Source: Chlamydiales bacterium STE3 (GTDB lineage: Bacteria > Chlamydiota > Chlamydiia > Chlamydiales > Parachlamydiaceae). Taken from it: DNA of 64,000 nt. Numbering within the stretch: the stretch's first letter is position 1; every line of letters begins with the position of its first letter. Made by a program: the position numbers and the translations under genes. The DNA lies in NCBI GenBank assembly GCA_011125455.1, contig VKHO01000058.1, forward strand, positions 106,020 to 170,019, given 5' to 3'. The notes beneath the pieces are model-generated. The model saw only the letters and a list, made by a program, of their open reading frames with translations, was not told where the DNA came from and made no database searches. This document shows positions 27,027-34,039 of this stretch, piece after piece.

Positions 27027-27060
27027 TTCTGTTATGATTTTTTGTTTTAGATACTATCAT

Positions 27061-29568
27061 ATGCTTGAACAACCTATTTTTTCTATCAATGAAGTGGAGA
27101 GTCTTAAACAAAAGGCTCTTTTTATTGATTGTACGAAGGGGACTCCCTCTAGAGAAATCAAATCCATTAATCTTACCAAAATCCCTTTTGATAAAACTTT
27201 TGACATTTTAAAGAAAATCGCTGCAGAAGGGGCTCTTTATTTTAATCAAAAAAGGCTTGTTGTCGATTTATTTAGCAAGGCACAGTTCTACTATCAGTTG
27301 GAAAAAGAGCAAGACCAGTTGCGCCTAAATGGCGTTTTCACGATCCGCGATAGAAAATATCCATTAAATTCCTTGGATTTTCTGGTCCTAGGGAGACCTT
27401 CTTGGTTTATCAAAGATCAGTTTCTTTTTGTCGTCGACTCTGATATTAGTTCTAGAGTTTATTCGAAACTTCCTAAATGGGCAAACTCAGCTGAGCTTCT
27501 TGAAATTCTTGCAGAAGCGAAGGAAGAAGGCATTACCGTTCAAGGGCTTGAGCTATTTTCTACCGCTCAAATGGACCCTTTACCGACTCTAATCCTTAAA
27601 GACAAAACAGGTGCCTTTGCAGATCTCTGGATGCATTATGGATCTCATTCCTTTAATTACAATGATTTAAAACAGAACCCATTAAGAAATATTCCCTGTG
27701 AAAAAGGCTGGGAAACCGATCTGCTGGAAACAGACTTTTTAAAAAAACAAGTAGGACAAACAGCCTATTTTTGCCCGCTTGACAAAGTAACAAAAAGCCT
27801 TGGCTTTCTCTTAGAAATTGGGTGGACAATTATTGACCACCAGGGGAAAAAAGTAGTCCAAGAAAAAGGGCGAGCGCTTGAAGCCGACTTAAAAAATGGT
27901 AAAATCCTTCTATCGGGAAAAGTAGACTATGAAGGTTTTTCAGCCGACCTAAGTCAGGTGGCCGGCGATTTTCTGAAAAGAAACCGTTTTTTAAATCTTG
28001 ATGAGCATCATGTCGGACTGATCGACAACACTCCTTTTTATGAAAACTTTGTTGAAGAAGGTGAAATTGTCTCTGAAGGCATTAAGCTTAATAGATTTTG
28101 CTTAAAAGAATTGTTCTCATCCGAAATCCCTATTCAGTTTTCCCCCCCGCTAGAAACTTTAAGATATAATCTTCAAAATCCACTTCCTGCCTATCACCAA
28201 GGGCTTTTTACAGGGCAGCTTCGGGCTTACCAACAAAAAGGGGTTGAATGGCTTCTAGGCTTGCATAGACTCGCTCTTGGGGGAATTTTAGCTGATGACA
28301 TGGGATTAGGAAAAACTATTCAAGTCCTCGCCTTCGTTGCTTTGCTAGATTCCAGTTCCTGCCATCTTATCGTTGCTCCGACATCACTTCTGTTCAATTG
28401 GAAAAAAGAAATCACAAAATTTCTTCCTGAAATGACATGCATTGTCCATCATGGAAGCGAGCGTACAAAAAACATTCAAGAGCTGCCCCAAACAGGCATT
28501 ATCCTCACCTCCTATACAACAGCAAGAATGGACCGAGATCTTTTAAAGTTACTCCCTATTAATTGTCTTATTCTTGATGAAGCTCAAGTGATTAAAAACC
28601 AAGAAACCCAGATTGCCAAGGCCTTAGGTTACCTTTCTGCACATTGTCGCATAAGCCTTACAGGGACACCTATTGAAAATAGGTTAGAAGAATTATTTTC
28701 GCATTTTCACTTTCTCATCCCAGGCTTTCTAAATGAACAAGACCTCTTTTTGAAAGGAATGTCCAACCAGCGCTATCTTAGAAGGGTGCAAAAAAAAATC
28801 CAGCCTTTCTTGCTAAGAAGAAAAAAAGAAGAAGTTGCGAGCGAACTACCTACCAAAATTGAGCAGGTTGTCTATGTTGAAATGACTCCTCTACAAAAAA
28901 CAAGTTACAACACTTACCTAAGCTCTTTTAAAAAAAACACCCTTCAAAAGGTGTCTCTCGACGGAATAGGTAAACATCGCATTGAAATCTTTGAAGCATT
29001 GCTAAGGCTTAGACAAATCTGCTGCCATCCCCTCCTTGTAAGTCCTGAAGATCAAACAGACTGCGGGAAGTTGGATACTCTAATAAGTGACGTAGAAACT
29101 GTCGTAAGTGAAGGAAGAAAGGCTCTAATCTTCAGTCAGTTTACCTCCATGCTGACCTTGATAGGTCAAGAGCTGTTCAAAAGAAATTTACCCTTTGTCA
29201 GGTTAGATGGTTCGACAAAGGATAGAGAAAAAGTGGTCAATGAATTTCAAAATTCAGCGGGTATTCCCCTTTTTCTTATCAGCTTAAAGGCGGGAGGCGT
29301 TGGCTTAAACCTGACGGCAGCTGACCATGTGTTCATTTATGATCCTTGGTGGAATGAAGCGATTGAAAATCAAGCGATTAGCCGTGCTCATCGCATCGGA
29401 CAAAGCCGTACAGTGGTAGCTAAGAGGTATGTAGCTTTAGAAAGTATTGAAGAGAAAATCATGAAACTTAAGGAAGGGAAAAATCAATTAATTAATACCC
29501 TTTTTGAGGAAGATTTTACATTTCATCAATCTTTGTCTAATGAAGATCTTCTTGCTCTTTTTGAGTAA
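27061..29568 (+). CDS. SNF2/SWI-SNF family helicase
   Basis: 835 residues from the ATG at 27061; a longer frame from 27019 would overlap the divergent gene. The N-terminal 390 residues match the helicase-associated region seen in bacterial SNF2 proteins. The ATPase core follows: GGILADDMGLGKTIQ (Walker A near 407-421), LIVAPTSLLFNW, LDEAQVIKN (Walker B, DEAQ rather than DEAH, near 505), SLTGTPIEN. The C-terminal lobe has ALIFSQFT, LKAGGVGLNLTAADHV and ISRAHRIGQSRTV (motif VI). Such proteins move along DNA and clear bound proteins or polymerases. Chlamydiae carry SWI/SNF-like genes, some with fused SWIB domains; none is fused here. Confidence 0.93.
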   Translation: MLEQPIFSINEVESLKQKALFIDCTKGTPSREIKSINLTKIPFDKTFDILKKIAAEGALYFNQKRLVVDLFSKAQFYYQLEKEQDQLRLNGVFTIRDRKYPLNSLDFLVLGRPSWFIKDQFLFVVDSDISSRVYSKLPKWANSAELLEILAEAKEEGITVQGLELFSTAQMDPLPTLILKDKTGAFADLWMHYGSHSFNYNDLKQNPLRNIPCEKGWETDLLETDFLKKQVGQTAYFCPLDKVTKSLGFLLEIGWTIIDHQGKKVVQEKGRALEADLKNGKILLSGKVDYEGFSADLSQVAGDFLKRNRFLNLDEHHVGLIDNTPFYENFVEEGEIVSEGIKLNRFCLKELFSSEIPIQFSPPLETLRYNLQNPLPAYHQGLFTGQLRAYQQKGVEWLLGLHRLALGGILADDMGLGKTIQVLAFVALLDSSSCHLIVAPTSLLFNWKKEITKFLPEMTCIVHHGSERTKNIQELPQTGIILTSYTTARMDRDLLKLLPINCLILDEAQVIKNQETQIAKALGYLSAHCRISLTGTPIENRLEELFSHFHFLIPGFLNEQDLFLKGMSNQRYLRRVQKKIQPFLLRRKKEEVASELPTKIEQVVYVEMTPLQKTSYNTYLSSFKKNTLQKVSLDGIGKHRIEIFEALLRLRQICCHPLLVSPEDQTDCGKLDTLISDVETVVSEGRKALIFSQFTSMLTLIGQELFKRNLPFVRLDGSTKDREKVVNEFQNSAGIPLFLISLKAGGVGLNLTAADHVFIYDPWWNEAIENQAISRAHRIGQSRTVVAKRYVALESIEEKIMKLKEGKNQLINTLFEEDFTFHQSLSNEDLLALFE

Positions 29569-29572
29569 GATC

Positions 29573-29617
29573 CTCTAAGCCTTGAGCCTATTATTTTATT
29601 ATCAGGCTTAGAGTTTA
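29573..29617 (+). terminator. Terminator of the SNF2 gene
   Basis: CTCTAAGCC at 29573-29581 pairs perfectly with GGCTTAGAG at 29605-29613, followed by TTTATTATTAT. It starts five bases after the stop codon. The loop is long (23 bases) and AT-rich. It lies between convergent genes and may serve both. Confidence 0.65.
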
Positions 29618-29645
29618 TTATTATCTAAAGTGTTGTGTCTAAAAT

Positions 29646-29828
29646 TTAGTTTTCTTCCTCGAGGTAACCTTTTTCAATGATTTCATGGGCAGTAGCTTTT
29701 ACTGTAGCCAACCCTTCCGTAAATCCTAATGTGCGCATAAGGTTATCAATGTAAGTCACTTCTGTAGTAAGCTGATCATTAATTGACTCTAACATTGCAA
29801 TTTTTTTTAGAAGCTGCGCCTTAGTCAT
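29646..29828 (-). CDS. Small coiled-coil protein, 60 residues
   Basis: A short, credible gene: AAGGGGGG lies 6-7 bases before the ATG. The product is one helix (MLESINDQLTTEVTYIDNLMRTLGF) followed by an acidic tail, LATVKATAHEIIEKGYLEEEN. The even spacing of hydrophobic residues suggests an oligomerising coiled coil. I recall similar short conserved hypotheticals in chlamydiae but cannot name the family. It is monocistronic, between SNF2 and ogt. Confidence 0.7.
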   Translation of the reverse strand: MTKAQLLKKIAMLESINDQLTTEVTYIDNLMRTLGFTEGLATVKATAHEIIEKGYLEEEN

Positions 29829-29935
29829 ATTGCCCCCCTTTGTAGGCTCTCTAAAGGCCCTTTTAATGGAGATGCTTACTCAGATGCGAATTGTGTGCCA
29901 GGATGGACTTTTTCTAGTAGAAACCCAACTTTTTG

Positions 29936-30466
29936 CTAGGATTTGAGGCGTAAGTCAGACTTAAAAGAGATTTTTTCAAAAGAAAGAAGGCGACGCTTGA
30001 TTTCTAACCCGCAGGAAAACCCGCCTAGTTTTGAATCAGCTCCTAACACTCGATGGCAAGGAACAAATAAAGGGTGGGAATTTTTACCACAGGATGAACC
30101 CACGGCTCTAAAAGCTTTCGAGTGACCCAACCTAATGGCCAACGCACCATACGTTGTCGATGAGCCAAAGGGGACCTCGATCATTAAGTTCCATACCTTC
30201 TGAGTAAAAAGAGTCGCTTTAGGAAAATCGAGGGGTGGGGTAAAAGAAGGATCTACTCCTTGGGCATAGAGCGTTAACCAATGATGAATTTCCTCATTGT
30301 AACGAGCATTCCCTACAACTGTCCATTTCATTCCAGGAGTTTCATCCAAAGCCAGCTGAACATTTTGAATGCCCACTGAACTGACAAAAATACTTACTTT
30401 AATTGCTGGACCAAGATTTTGATGGTGCGTATAGTGCATAGAAAAAACATAACATAATTTTTTCAT
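29936..30466 (-). CDS. ogt: Methylated-DNA--protein-cysteine methyltransferase (Ogt/Ada C-terminal type)
   Basis: A suicide repair enzyme for O6-alkylguanine. The DNA-binding part holds TTYGALAIRLGHSKAFRAVG, and the alkyl acceptor is Cys137 in VPCHRVLG. The KLGGFSCGLEIKRRLLSFE end is standard. The usual Asn-Pro before the active site is Asn-Ser. Its ATG (30464-30466) overlaps the ATG of the divergent gene by two bases; Met10 (30439) is an alternative start. In C. trachomatis the homologue (ada) sits near pheT, as here. Confidence 0.93.
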   Translation of the reverse strand: MKKLCYVFSMHYTHHQNLGPAIKVSIFVSSVGIQNVQLALDETPGMKWTVVGNARYNEEIHHWLTLYAQGVDPSFTPPLDFPKATLFTQKVWNLMIEVPFGSSTTYGALAIRLGHSKAFRAVGSSCGKNSHPLFVPCHRVLGADSKLGGFSCGLEIKRRLLSFEKISFKSDLRLKS

Positions 30467-30992
30467 GTCAGCAAGATCTTATAGAGATTACACCTGGAAG
30501 GCGGGACGGCCTATAGGGCGTGAAATTCTTAGTGAGCCTATGGGCACATCCTATAAGATTACAGCTGACCCCTATTATAAAAGAATCAGCATAGAAAAAT
30601 ATGAAGGGGAAAAATTTGCTTCTCTGGTTTATGACTCACTCCTCCTTGACTTTCGCTCTCTTCAGCAAGACAATCAACTTGCCTGGGAAAAGAAATTGAT
30701 TGCGGAGGACAACTATTCATCGCAAAGTCTTATCAAAGATCACAATGATAGAGTTGTTTATATAGAAAAATACACTTTCAAGCAAAATAGATGTGTAGAA
30801 TGCCATACCTACTATCCGAATGATCTTCTCCTCTCTGTACAAAAAATGTACCATACAGAACTGGGGGAAGCTTTTAACGGAGTCATTCTTTTTGATGCCA
30901 ACCACCACCCTGTGATGCGTAAAGAATATGAAATAGATGCAATCACAAAGGAATTCGGCCTTCTCCTAAAAGAAGAGTGGTCCATTGCCTAA
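30465..30992 (+). CDS. Conserved hypothetical protein
   Basis: 175 residues, soluble, no known motif. The sequence is rich in aromatic and charged residues with alternating strands (YYKRISIEKYEGEKFASLVYDSLLLDF, read in pieces; then VVYIEKYTF and GVILFDANHHP), suggesting a beta-rich fold with a repeated layout. No ribosome site precedes the ATG, whose first two bases belong to the ogt start codon on the other strand. Codon use and length support a real gene, but the start could be later. Function unknown. Confidence 0.7.
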   Translation: MSARSYRDYTWKAGRPIGREILSEPMGTSYKITADPYYKRISIEKYEGEKFASLVYDSLLLDFRSLQQDNQLAWEKKLIAEDNYSSQSLIKDHNDRVVYIEKYTFKQNRCVECHTYYPNDLLLSVQKMYHTELGEAFNGVILFDANHHPVMRKEYEIDAITKEFGLLLKEEWSIA

Positions 30993-31007
30993 GTGAGCAC
31001 CCCCACA

Positions 31008-31230
31008 TCCCTTTTCCCTTTATTCACACCATAGGGATCGTAAAAATAAGCGCCCAAAGTACGGATCTACATTCGCAGCCGTTTTGAGCCCTTCTAAAGG
31101 CTTAACCTTTAAAGATCCCTTAAGTTCCCATTTTGCTACCACATCCTTAACTTGAGCAACTTGTTCAGTCTGAAAGACGAGAAGCCCTAACGAGCACTTC
31201 TTTTCCTTTAATACCGCATCCTTCTTCGCT
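31008..31230 (-). pseudogene. Gene fragment, possibly end of a VOC/glyoxalase-like protein
   Basis: Read on the minus strand, this stretch encodes a protein-like segment without a start codon, preceded by an in-frame stop. It reads LGLLVFQTEQVAQVKDVV, then KGSLKVKPLEGLKTAANVDP. A shift of frame after YFG gives AYFYDPYGVNKG, close to the YFxDPxG ending of vicinal-oxygen-chelate (glyoxalase/bleomycin-resistance) proteins. I read it as the frameshifted 3' end of a decayed gene; the family is uncertain. Confidence 0.4.
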
Positions 31231-31471
31231 CGCTAGATTTTTTTCTATAAGTTATGAAAAAAGCTGCAGCCGGCAAAACAATTGTCGCAAAGGAACATAT
31301 TTTTAATGCGGTTATGATAAAACTTCTTTTCGTATGATCAATTGAGAGCGTTATCTGCTTTTCTTCAATTTTTGTAACTCTATATTTTTCCCCGCAAACA
31401 CTAAGGTAATTTTCAGCTAATTGCCACAAACTAGCGCCCTTAATTTGGATTTTCCTTTTTATACCTCCCAC
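31208..31471 (-). CDS. Small membrane protein or effector N-terminal remnant
   Basis: 87 codons from a GTG. It contains VCGEKYRVTKIEEKQ (from residue 25), a charged stretch, then one hydrophobic segment (about 51-73) that starts beside Cys59 and ends in a basic tail. The arrangement of a Cys-Gly before an aromatic residue, a membrane helix about 33 residues later and basic residues after it repeats the N-terminal region of the Sel1 protein (31610) and the F-box protein (45880). The start has no convincing ribosome site, and the gene may be a truncated effector that kept only the anchor module. Confidence 0.5.
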   Translation of the reverse strand: MGGIKRKIQIKGASLWQLAENYLSVCGEKYRVTKIEEKQITLSIDHTKRSFIITALKICSFATIVLPAAAFFITYRKKSSERRRMRY

Positions 31472-31609
31472 CGCTAATCTTTAATTTTTTTAAAAATTCC
31501 CCTATCATAATTTTATTATTTAAACAATCTTTAAATACATTGTTTATAGTTATGGAATTAAATAACAAATTTAGTAAATTTTTAATTTAAATAAGAATAA
31601 ATTCTCTTT

Positions 31610-32938
31610 ATGAAAACAAAATTTTTTGATTCCTCTCTTCCTAATAAATATTCTGAATCAGCACTACAAGCGCAGGTTGCTAGGGAAAAAAGTTATTGCG
31701 GGAAAAGGTATCATTTACTAGGCATATTTGAAAAAAAAATCACAAGAGTAAAGAGGGTTTTATTAGGGATTCGAATTCTTTCCAAAACAGCGTTTTCTTG
31801 CGGAGCTTTTCTTATTTCAAGCGCGGTAAGAGATGATTGGAAATCTCTTTGGAATGGCAAAAGAGTGGTTGCTGTCTATGTATCGAGTTTTTTATTTCAT
31901 GAAATTAGGGCAAACAAGGGTAGCGCTGAAGACCAAAACTTTTTGGGGATTAAATATCTATATGGAGAGGGAGTCGAACAGTCTGATAAAAAAGCTTTTA
32001 CAAACTTTGAACGAGCTGCCAAAAATAACAACCACTTTGCACACTTCAATCTCGCTGAAATGTACGAGGAAGGAAGAGGGGCTAGACAATCGAATAAAAA
32101 GGCAGCTAAGCACTTTAAGTTAGCCGCAACTCATGGACACCACTTAGCCCAACAAAAGCTTGGCATGTTATTGGCAAGGAACGATGGCTTAGAAAAAGAT
32201 GACAAAGTGGCTTTTAAGTACATTAAAATTGCTGCTGACCTGGGTGATGTTGTAGCTCAAAATAAACTTGCCTCTATGTGTTATGAAAGAATAGGCACTG
32301 ATCAATCCTATAAAGAAGCTTTGCACTATTATAGCTTGGCTGCAGAACAAAAAGATGTGAATGCCCAGTACAAATTGAGCCTTCTCTATTTACGAGGTGA
32401 AGGCGCCAAGCAGTCAAATATAAGGGCAGCTAAGTATTTTAAGTTAGCCGCAACTCATGGACACCACTTAGCCCAACAAAAGCTTGGCATGCTATTGGCA
32501 AGGAACGATGGCTTAGAAAAAGATGACAAAGTGGCTTTTAAATACATTAAAATTGCTGCTGACAAGGGAGATGTTGTAGCTCAAAATAGACTTGCCTACA
32601 TGTATTATCAAGGAGAGGGCACCAGAAAGGCTAACAAAAAAGCTGCTTATTACTACCGCCTAGCTGCTGAACAAAAAGATGTGAATGCCCAGTACAATTT
32701 GAGCCTTCTCTATTTGCGAGGTGAAGGCGTTAAGAAATCTTACAAGATTGCTACTAAGTATCTTAAACCCTTAGCTGAAGGAGATGATGATGTCAAATAT
32801 CTATTGGGAGTCATTTATGCTCGAAAGAAAAAACTAGCGAAAAGCGACCAAAAGGCCCCTGAGTACCTTCAAGTTGCTGCTGATCAAGGAGCCGTTCCTG
32901 CCCAAAAGGCCCTAGGTATTATCGTGAGAAATGCCTGA
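31610..32938 (+). CDS. Sel1-repeat protein with N-terminal membrane module
   Basis: 442 residues. An N-terminal module (29-80) has SYCGKRYHL, a basic stretch, a hydrophobic helix with SCGAFLISSAV and then DDWKSLW. Residues 106-442 are about nine Sel1-like repeats of 36 residues (for example NKKAAKHFKLAATHGHHLAQ). Such solenoids bind proteins and are abundant in amoeba-associated bacteria, where some are secreted effectors. Three repeats were duplicated recently: 32101-32424 and 32425-32748 are near-copies. The gene stands alone next to a hairpin. Role in host interaction is inferred. Confidence 0.88.
   Translation: MKTKFFDSSLPNKYSESALQAQVAREKSYCGKRYHLLGIFEKKITRVKRVLLGIRILSKTAFSCGAFLISSAVRDDWKSLWNGKRVVAVYVSSFLFHEIRANKGSAEDQNFLGIKYLYGEGVEQSDKKAFTNFERAAKNNNHFAHFNLAEMYEEGRGARQSNKKAAKHFKLAATHGHHLAQQKLGMLLARNDGLEKDDKVAFKYIKIAADLGDVVAQNKLASMCYERIGTDQSYKEALHYYSLAAEQKDVNAQYKLSLLYLRGEGAKQSNIRAAKYFKLAATHGHHLAQQKLGMLLARNDGLEKDDKVAFKYIKIAADKGDVVAQNRLAYMYYQGEGTRKANKKAAYYYRLAAEQKDVNAQYNLSLLYLRGEGVKKSYKIATKYLKPLAEGDDDVKYLLGVIYARKKKLAKSDQKAPEYLQVAADQGAVPAQKALGIIVRNA
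32101..32748 (+). repeat. Tandem 324-bp duplication inside the Sel1 gene
   Basis: Unit 1 (32101-32424) and unit 2 (32425-32748) align base for base without gaps. Long identical runs cover the AATHGHHLAQQKLGM and AEQKDVNAQY coding parts. The unit is 108 codons, exactly three 36-residue Sel1 repeats, so the frame is kept. Differences are concentrated in the middle repeat. Confidence 0.9.
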
Positions 32939-32980
32939 CTTGGATCTTAAACAAGTTATTGCCACTAATCAAAGGACTTG

Positions 32981-33018
32981 GCGCTTGAGCTCGGCCCGAT
33001 GGGCCAAAGATCAAGCGC
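32981..33018. terminator. Nested hairpin between convergent genes
   Basis: GCGCTTGA at 32981-32988 pairs with TCAAGCGC at 33011-33018, enclosing an inner stem GGCCC (32993-32997) with GGGCC (33001-33005). It lies between the Sel1 gene and the MORN-like lipoprotein gene, which converge. No U-run on either side; probably a transcript-end structure. Confidence 0.5.
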
Positions 33019-33043
33019 GATTGAGGCGTAAGAAAGCACCAAT

Positions 33044-34009
33044 TTAGTAAGAGCGTGCTGAAGTCATTCTCTCAAAGGCAAGTTTAGTTACGGGTTTGCC
33101 CTTAAAAAACCAATCTGTTTTAACATGCTCGTTAATATAGGAGGTGGATGGTCCATGTTTGATGCCATTGACCCATGTGATTTCTTCGACAACAGCCATG
33201 TCCTCACTAAAACGCTTTTCTAAACCATTTTTTTGACCATCTCTATAGATCACTTCAGCAATTTTCACACCATTTTCAAAGAGAATTGTCAGCCCAGACT
33301 GCTGGCCAGCAGACCATTCTTCAATGGCTAGCGGTTCACCACTTGGTAGGAACTTCTTTACTTGACCATCAATTACACCGCGATGATAAGGGATTGCTTC
33401 TTTAGGTGTTCCGTTCGGGTAGTAGGTGGTTGAGAGAACAAGGTTGCCATGCTGATAACTATCTACTGATAGCAATTCACCATACTGATCCCTGCGCACC
33501 TTAGAGCCATGGCCATCATTAACTTGTGCCTCAACTTGGCCTGCTGCAGTATGGTACTCGCCATTAACTAAATAGTGACGGTCATATTGCTCAGTAGCAT
33601 AAAGGCTGCCATTATTGTACCATGTATTAATAGTGCGGCGATTCGGATTGCCCTCGTAGGTGATTTTTTGCTTAGGCGTACCAGAACGATAAAACAGTGT
33701 CTCTCCTACTAATTCATCTCGCACATAACTTTCCGCTTTTTCAATGGTGCTACTATGCGGAAATGTATAAGTTGTTTCGCCATTAAGGACACCAGCAACA
33801 TAATTTTTGGTGACGACAACACCGTTTTTTAAGGTTGTTACAACCTGACCTTCTTTGCCCCTTTGGCTCCAATCTTGAGGAGGAACTTCCACGCCATATT
33901 TATGCATGTAGGCTTCATCGACAACCTCAACAGAATTGTAGTCATTGGGAGAATGGTGATGGCATCCAGCAAGGCCAAGAGCCGCGCCCATCAGAAATAA
34001 ATAACGCAT
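33044..34009 (-). CDS. MORN/YwqK-like repeat lipoprotein
   Basis: 321 residues. The signal peptide ends in the lipobox LAG/C with Cys16, so it is a predicted lipoprotein. The body consists of repeated beta-hairpin units of the type YYPNGTPKEAIPYHRGVIDG and LFENGVKIAEVIYRDGQKNG, the pattern of MORN or YwqK-type antitoxin repeats, about ten in all. In chlamydiae such a protein lies next to pheT (I recall CT476). It is downstream of pheT on the same strand with 30 bases between. Molecular function is unknown; no toxin gene is nearby. Confidence 0.8.
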   Translation of the reverse strand: MRYLFLMGAALGLAGCHHHSPNDYNSVEVVDEAYMHKYGVEVPPQDWSQRGKEGQVVTTLKNGVVVTKNYVAGVLNGETTYTFPHSSTIEKAESYVRDELVGETLFYRSGTPKQKITYEGNPNRRTINTWYNNGSLYATEQYDRHYLVNGEYHTAAGQVEAQVNDGHGSKVRRDQYGELLSVDSYQHGNLVLSTTYYPNGTPKEAIPYHRGVIDGQVKKFLPSGEPLAIEEWSAGQQSGLTILFENGVKIAEVIYRDGQKNGLEKRFSEDMAVVEEITWVNGIKHGPSTSYINEHVKTDWFFKGKPVTKLAFERMTSARSY

Positions 34010-34039
34010 ATTTGCCTCTTAAGTTTAATTTCTCTTCAT

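Noticed and set aside
33044..34009. Toxin-antitoxin system, because of YwqK-like repeats
   Set aside because: No toxin gene nearby, and the protein is a secreted lipoprotein in a conserved place next to pheT.
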